Under the pieces are notes generated by a model. It saw only the letters and a list, made by a program, of their open reading frames with translations. It made no database searches and had not been told where the DNA came from. The translations under genes and the position numbers were made by a program. Shown piece by piece: positions 42,444 to 44,752 of a stretch of 44,752 nucleotides of DNA; positions within the stretch are counted from its first letter, which is position 1, and every line of letters begins with the position of its first letter. The stretch comes from DAOMFM01 sp035429825 (GTDB lineage Bacteria > Acidobacteriota > Blastocatellia > UBA7656 > JADIYM01). The stretch covers positions 1 through 44,752 of the forward strand of contig JBGAKX010000020.1 in the NCBI GenBank assembly GCA_044224215.1. The letters are read 5' to 3'.

Positions 42444-42740
42444 ATGACCAAGAAGAGGCTGCCGGCCATTCATCCGGGTGAGTTTCTGGCCGAGACGCTT
42501 GAAGAACTGGAATATTCCCAGGCAGCCTTCGCGCGAGCCATCGGGGTGTCGCCGATGCGCATTTCGCACGTGATCAAGGGTGCACGTCCCGTGACGGCTG
42601 AACTGGCCTTGCTGTTTGGACGCGCTCTCGACCAGTCACCACAGTATTGGCTCAATCTTCAGGCCGACTTTGACCTTAAGACTGCCGAGGAGACCATCGG
42701 CCCACGCTTGCGCGTAGTTCAGTCCGTGACCCACGCTTAG
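42444..42740 (+). CDS. higA: HigA-type antitoxin (orphan)
   Basis: A 98-residue DNA-binding antitoxin of the HigA group. The family hallmark PAIHPGEFLAETLEELEYSQ at the start is followed by a helix-turn-helix (QAAFARAIGVSPMRISHVIKG, about 24-45) and the tail LALLFGRALDQSPQYWLNLQADFDL. It should neutralise HigB and repress its own operon. GGAGAG lies a suitable distance before the ATG. The partner toxin is reduced to a short tail upstream, so this antitoxin is an orphan. It may still repress its palindromic promoter or antagonise HigB-like toxins encoded elsewhere, for instance the intact RelE-like toxin at 43876-44244; that is speculation. Confidence 0.9.
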   Translation: MTKKRLPAIHPGEFLAETLEELEYSQAAFARAIGVSPMRISHVIKGARPVTAELALLFGRALDQSPQYWLNLQADFDLKTAEETIGPRLRVVQSVTHA

Positions 42741-42811
42741 ATGAGACGACGCAAACCTGCTGAGCATGTCCCATTCCTGTTCATAAGTTCTCTTATCAGA
42801 CGCATGAAGAT

Positions 42812-42841
42812 TTGACTGTCCTCGAAGAGCGGGAGTATTTT
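42812..42841 (+). promoter_or_regulatory. Promoter of the RHH/MazF operon
   Basis: TTGACT (42812-42817) and TATTTT (42836-42841) are 18 bases apart. The -10 box ends 6 bases before the ATG at 42848, so transcription would start at or next to the initiation codon, giving a leaderless message. No ribosome binding site is seen. Confidence 0.45.
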
Positions 42842-42847
42842 GGTGGT

Positions 42848-43078
42848 ATGAAAGTCAAGACATCTGTCACCCTTTCGGAAGACCTTCTCGACGAGATCGA
42901 CAAGCTTGGAGACCAGTTCAGGAACCGATCCGAATTCCTCGAGACTGCTGCGCGTGCCTTCATTTCCCAGTTCCACAGGTCGCAACAGGATGCCCGGGAC
43001 CTCGAGATCATCAATCGCAATGCCAAGCGGCTCAACCGCGAGGCCGCCGACGTCCTCGCATTCCAGGGTGAGCTGTGA
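42848..43078 (+). CDS. Ribbon-helix-helix antitoxin
   Basis: A 76-residue DNA-binding antitoxin. The N-terminal MKVKTSVTLSEDLLDEIDKLG is a ribbon-helix-helix (CopG/Arc-like) strand and helix; the second helix is RSEFLETAARAFISQF. The rest is a charged helical tail that would lie across the toxin. The ATG is preferred since it starts the RHH strand; a TTG 36 bases upstream is open in frame and is also part of the promoter. The toxin gene overlaps its last codons (GTGA), so the two are translationally coupled. It should repress the operon by dimer binding near the start; no obvious operator dyad is seen. Confidence 0.87.
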   Translation: MKVKTSVTLSEDLLDEIDKLGDQFRNRSEFLETAARAFISQFHRSQQDARDLEIINRNAKRLNREAADVLAFQGEL

Positions 43079-43410
43079 AGCGAGGCGACCTGTACCTCGT
43101 CAGGCATCCATCATCCCGCGATCCGCGCAAGCAGCGAGCCTTCCTGATCGTCAGCCGACAAGTACTGATCGACTCGAGATACTCGACAGTCATCTGCGCT
43201 CCGGTGTACTCGGCCTATGATGGCCTTGCCACACAGGTGCTTCTCGATGCGAGCGATGGTGTGAAGCGAGAATGCAGCGCACACTGTGATGAACTCGTCA
43301 GTCTTCCGAAATCGATGCTCACGAACTTCATCGGAGCGCTCGCACGTCAGAAACTCGAACTGCTAAACAGTTCCCTGGGTGTGGCATTGGGAATTCCCGA
43401 GCCAGGATGA
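43075..43410 (+). CDS. MazF/PemK-family endoribonuclease toxin
   Basis: A 111-residue toxin of the MazF/PemK group, ribonucleases that cut mRNA at short sequences. The family blocks are present: KRGDLYLVRHP (beta-strand S1, Arg3), QRAFLIVSRQ, YSTVICAPVYS, LLDASDGVKRECSAHCDELVSLPKS and LTNFIGALAR. The start is GTG at 43075, overlapping the antitoxin stop by 4 bases. Length is typical. Cut-site preference cannot be read from sequence. A downstream direct repeat copy (43436-43448) may bound the module. Codon use is like that of other genes here, with a slightly lower GC. Confidence 0.9.
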   Translation: MKRGDLYLVRHPSSRDPRKQRAFLIVSRQVLIDSRYSTVICAPVYSAYDGLATQVLLDASDGVKRECSAHCDELVSLPKSMLTNFIGALARQKLELLNSSLGVALGIPEPG

Positions 43411-43522
43411 AGCCGATCCGCTCGCCCTCATTTCCCTTATCGGACGCACCTAATGCGCGATAGTGCATGTGTTCTGTGGCAGGTGCGGCAGGCGTTGACG
43501 GTTCTTCGCCGATGCAGGTCTA

Positions 43523-43879
43523 CTATTTGCGAACTCGCTTTCGTGGCGTCACGTGGCTCGCAGTACCCTCAACACCGCCTATCCCCGTCAACGCAACCGG
43601 AGCCCGGTCAGGAAACTCTGCCACTAACGAAAGGCTCCCGCCCATGCTCTCGACGTACCTCGTGAGTGTCGATAGCAATAAGTCGCTTCGCTGCTCCAGG
43701 CGCGAAATCTGATCCTGGCTCATTCCTAAACTCTTCGCCAGCTTCGCTTGGGTCAGCCGATGCGCCCGCCGCAGGTCCCGCAGCGACATCTCCTCGGAAA
43801 CGAGCGTTGCCACGCGAGCCTCGATCCTGCGACGACGCGCCGCGCCTACCTGCTTCATCTTCTTATCAAGTGTGATCAT
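43523..43879 (-). CDS. XRE-family antitoxin of a RelE/HigB-like toxin
   Basis: A 118-residue protein with a helix-turn-helix of the XRE/Cro type (LTQAKLAKSLGMSQDQISRLEQ, about 42-64). Before it lies an N-terminal amphipathic helix (ARRRRIEARVATLVSEEMSLRDLRRAHR). Behind it is a short strand part (MGGSLSLVAEFPDR), as in antitoxins that follow their toxin. It overlaps the toxin stop by 4 bases (ATGA), so it is translated after it. It should neutralise the toxin and repress the promoter at 44251-44279. The C-terminal 20 residues have no known role. Confidence 0.87.
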   Translation of the reverse strand: MITLDKKMKQVGAARRRRIEARVATLVSEEMSLRDLRRAHRLTQAKLAKSLGMSQDQISRLEQRSDLLLSTLTRYVESMGGSLSLVAEFPDRAPVALTGIGGVEGTASHVTPRKRVRK

Positions 43880-44244
43880 GACTTCGAATTCCTCTCTTCA
43901 CGCAGTCGAGCGATATGCCGGTCAAACCGGTTGTCGGCCTTGTCGATCAGTCGACGGTAGAAACGCTTCTCACTCCCGCCCGACTTGTCACCCGCGACAA
44001 GGACGATGGCGCGCCGCTTCGTGTCAAACGCGAACGCGATACGCCACACACCATTCGCCGCATCAAACCTCAACTCCTTCATGTTGGGATGGCGCGATCC
44101 CTTCAACGTGTCCACCCGTGGCCTTCCGAGTTGAGGCCCGAACAACTCGAGCAGTTTCGCATGTGCGAGCAACTCGTCCTGGACGTCGATCGCAAGAGCT
44201 TCGAACTCTGGATCGAATTCGGCGTGAAACGTCACCTCCCACAT
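43876..44244 (-). CDS. RelE/ParE-superfamily (HigB/Gp49-like) toxin
   Basis: A 122-residue toxin of the RelE/ParE superfamily. The N-terminus is WEVTFHAEFDPEFEALAIDVQDELLAH; then come LLELFGPQLGRPRVDTLKGSRHPNMKELRF, GVWRIAFAFDTKRRAIVLVAGDKSGG and a basic helix KRFYRRLIDKADNRF. These are features of the Gp49/HigB-like ribonucleases that act on ribosome-bound mRNA. The ATG at 44244 is used; the frame is open upstream without support. It precedes its antitoxin (toxin-first order). A good promoter (44251-44279) places its -10 box 6 bases before this ATG, so the message is probably leaderless. Confidence 0.88.
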   Translation of the reverse strand: MWEVTFHAEFDPEFEALAIDVQDELLAHAKLLELFGPQLGRPRVDTLKGSRHPNMKELRFDAANGVWRIAFAFDTKRRAIVLVAGDKSGGSEKRFYRRLIDKADNRFDRHIARLREERNSKS

Positions 44245-44250
44245 CGGATG

Positions 44251-44279
44251 ATTATGTAGTGGAGACCATATGCTGTCAA
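44251..44279 (-). promoter_or_regulatory. Consensus-like sigma-70 promoter of the toxin/antitoxin operon
   Basis: On the minus strand TTGACA (44274-44279) and CATAAT (44251-44256) are exactly 17 bases apart; the -35 is perfect and the -10 has 5 of 6. It is the best housekeeping-type promoter in the window. The ATG begins 6 bases after the -10 box, so no ribosome binding site is transcribed. The stretch 44280-44499 shows no gene. Confidence 0.7.
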
Positions 44280-44499
44280 CAACATATTCATGATCACGCC
44301 GGCACCTGCCGCGGCGCCGCCACCCTGCGGCGATGGGCAGCATCCCCTGTGCTCGAAGCATGCCCGCCCGACACGAGCTTATGGAGCGTCAGTAATTGTT
44401 CAGGTCGGGCACACAGTCAACGAGGGACTCGGCATGTTACGAGACGTGCGGCCGCTTGCAATCCGCGCAAGCCTCAGGCGCGCCGGGAGGCCATGGACT

Positions 44500-44752
44500 T
44501 CAGACGGCGCGCATCAGGTCGGACACAGGCGCACCGTCGTTCGCGATATCGTTGCCGGAGACGAGGTTGTTCTCCCATACCCCAGGGAACACGCCCCGGT
44601 ACAGCGCAATCTCGACCCCGATGAGATTTCCGAAGATCAGATTGTTCCGGTAGACCTGCGGAGTAGCACCAATCCGGCCGTCGATGTAGATGCCGGCCTG
44701 GTTCCCGATCATGGTGTTATTGATCACAACCGGATACGCGCACGACGGCAAC
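44500..44752 (-). CDS. Right-handed parallel beta-helix repeat protein, N-terminus cut by the window edge
   Basis: The last 84 residues of a protein that continues beyond the right edge. Rungs follow each other with the asparagine ladders of the parallel beta-helix fold: VINNTMIGNQAGIYID, YRNNLIFGNLIGVEIAL and WENNLVSGNDIA. This is the NosD/pectate-lyase-like repeat, found in carbohydrate-active and surface proteins. The end (APVSDLMRAV) closes the helix. Activity cannot be judged from this part. An apparent TTG at the edge is a codon within the gene, not its start. Confidence 0.75.
   Translation of the reverse strand, partial: LPSCAYPVVINNTMIGNQAGIYIDGRIGATPQVYRNNLIFGNLIGVEIALYRGVFPGVWENNLVSGNDIANDGAPVSDLMRAV

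Larger units (their letters stand above)
42792..43448. repeat. Short direct repeat flanking the RHH/MazF module
   Basis: CTTATCAGACGCA at 42792-42804 recurs as CTTATCGGACGCA at 43436-43448, a 13-base match with one difference. The two copies bracket the toxin-antitoxin pair exactly (657 bases in all). They could be the footprint of insertion of the module, or shared promoter sequence, or chance. Confidence 0.35.

Overview
The window is GC-rich (clearly above 60%), with dense genes on both strands, GTG as well as ATG starts, and GGAGG-type ribosome binding sites. Several families point to an acidobacterium, most plausibly a soil Vicinamibacteria-type organism known from a draft or metagenome assembly: a winged-helix/TolB-like/TPR regulator, PD40 and YncE propellers, a cupin-type AraC regulator, a long FG-GAP protein and small conserved lipoproteins. 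This assignment is inferred from gene content, not from a marker gene. No rRNA, tRNA or CRISPR array was seen. One run of 25 N (41838-41862) marks a scaffold join.

Left part (1-5.9 kb): a truncated ArnT/PMT-like glycosyltransferase, a Tat-exported intradiol-dioxygenase-like protein, a pair of inverted REP-like hairpin elements, a DUF3224 protein, a YjbR protein, an ornithine cyclodeaminase/mu-crystallin enzyme and a tyrosine phenol-lyase whose substrate-selecting residues are all present.

Centre-left (5.9-11.3 kb): the most interesting block. A divergent NtrB-like kinase and NtrC-like sigma-54 activator face an operon of a lipoprotein rubrerythrin and a DUF2231 membrane protein. That operon is preceded by a near-consensus -24/-12 promoter. 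A second -24/-12 site precedes a small membrane protein just downstream, with a PepSY-like periplasmic protein between. I infer a local sigma-54 envelope/redox-stress regulon.

Middle (11.3-31.4 kb): a SnoaL-like protein, a PD40 propeller, a secreted Ig/PKD protein, an S41 peptidase, a decayed DUF3179-like gene, a complete NitT/TauT-type ABC importer (permease, ATPase, binding protein), a YncE-like propeller, PBP4 (dacB), a secreted esterase, a 1395-residue FG-GAP protein with 147-bp tandem repeats, and a winged-helix/TPR regulator.

Right part (31.4-44.75 kb): a tolC/adaptor/RND efflux operon whose pump gene is broken by a small deletion and frameshift near its start, an AraC regulator, a conserved lipoprotein, an HdeD-like membrane protein, and an exported protein interrupted only by the scaffold gap. 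Three toxin-antitoxin loci follow within 2 kb: higA with only the tail of higB left, a ribbon-helix-helix/MazF pair, and a RelE-like/XRE pair. A truncated parallel beta-helix protein ends the window.
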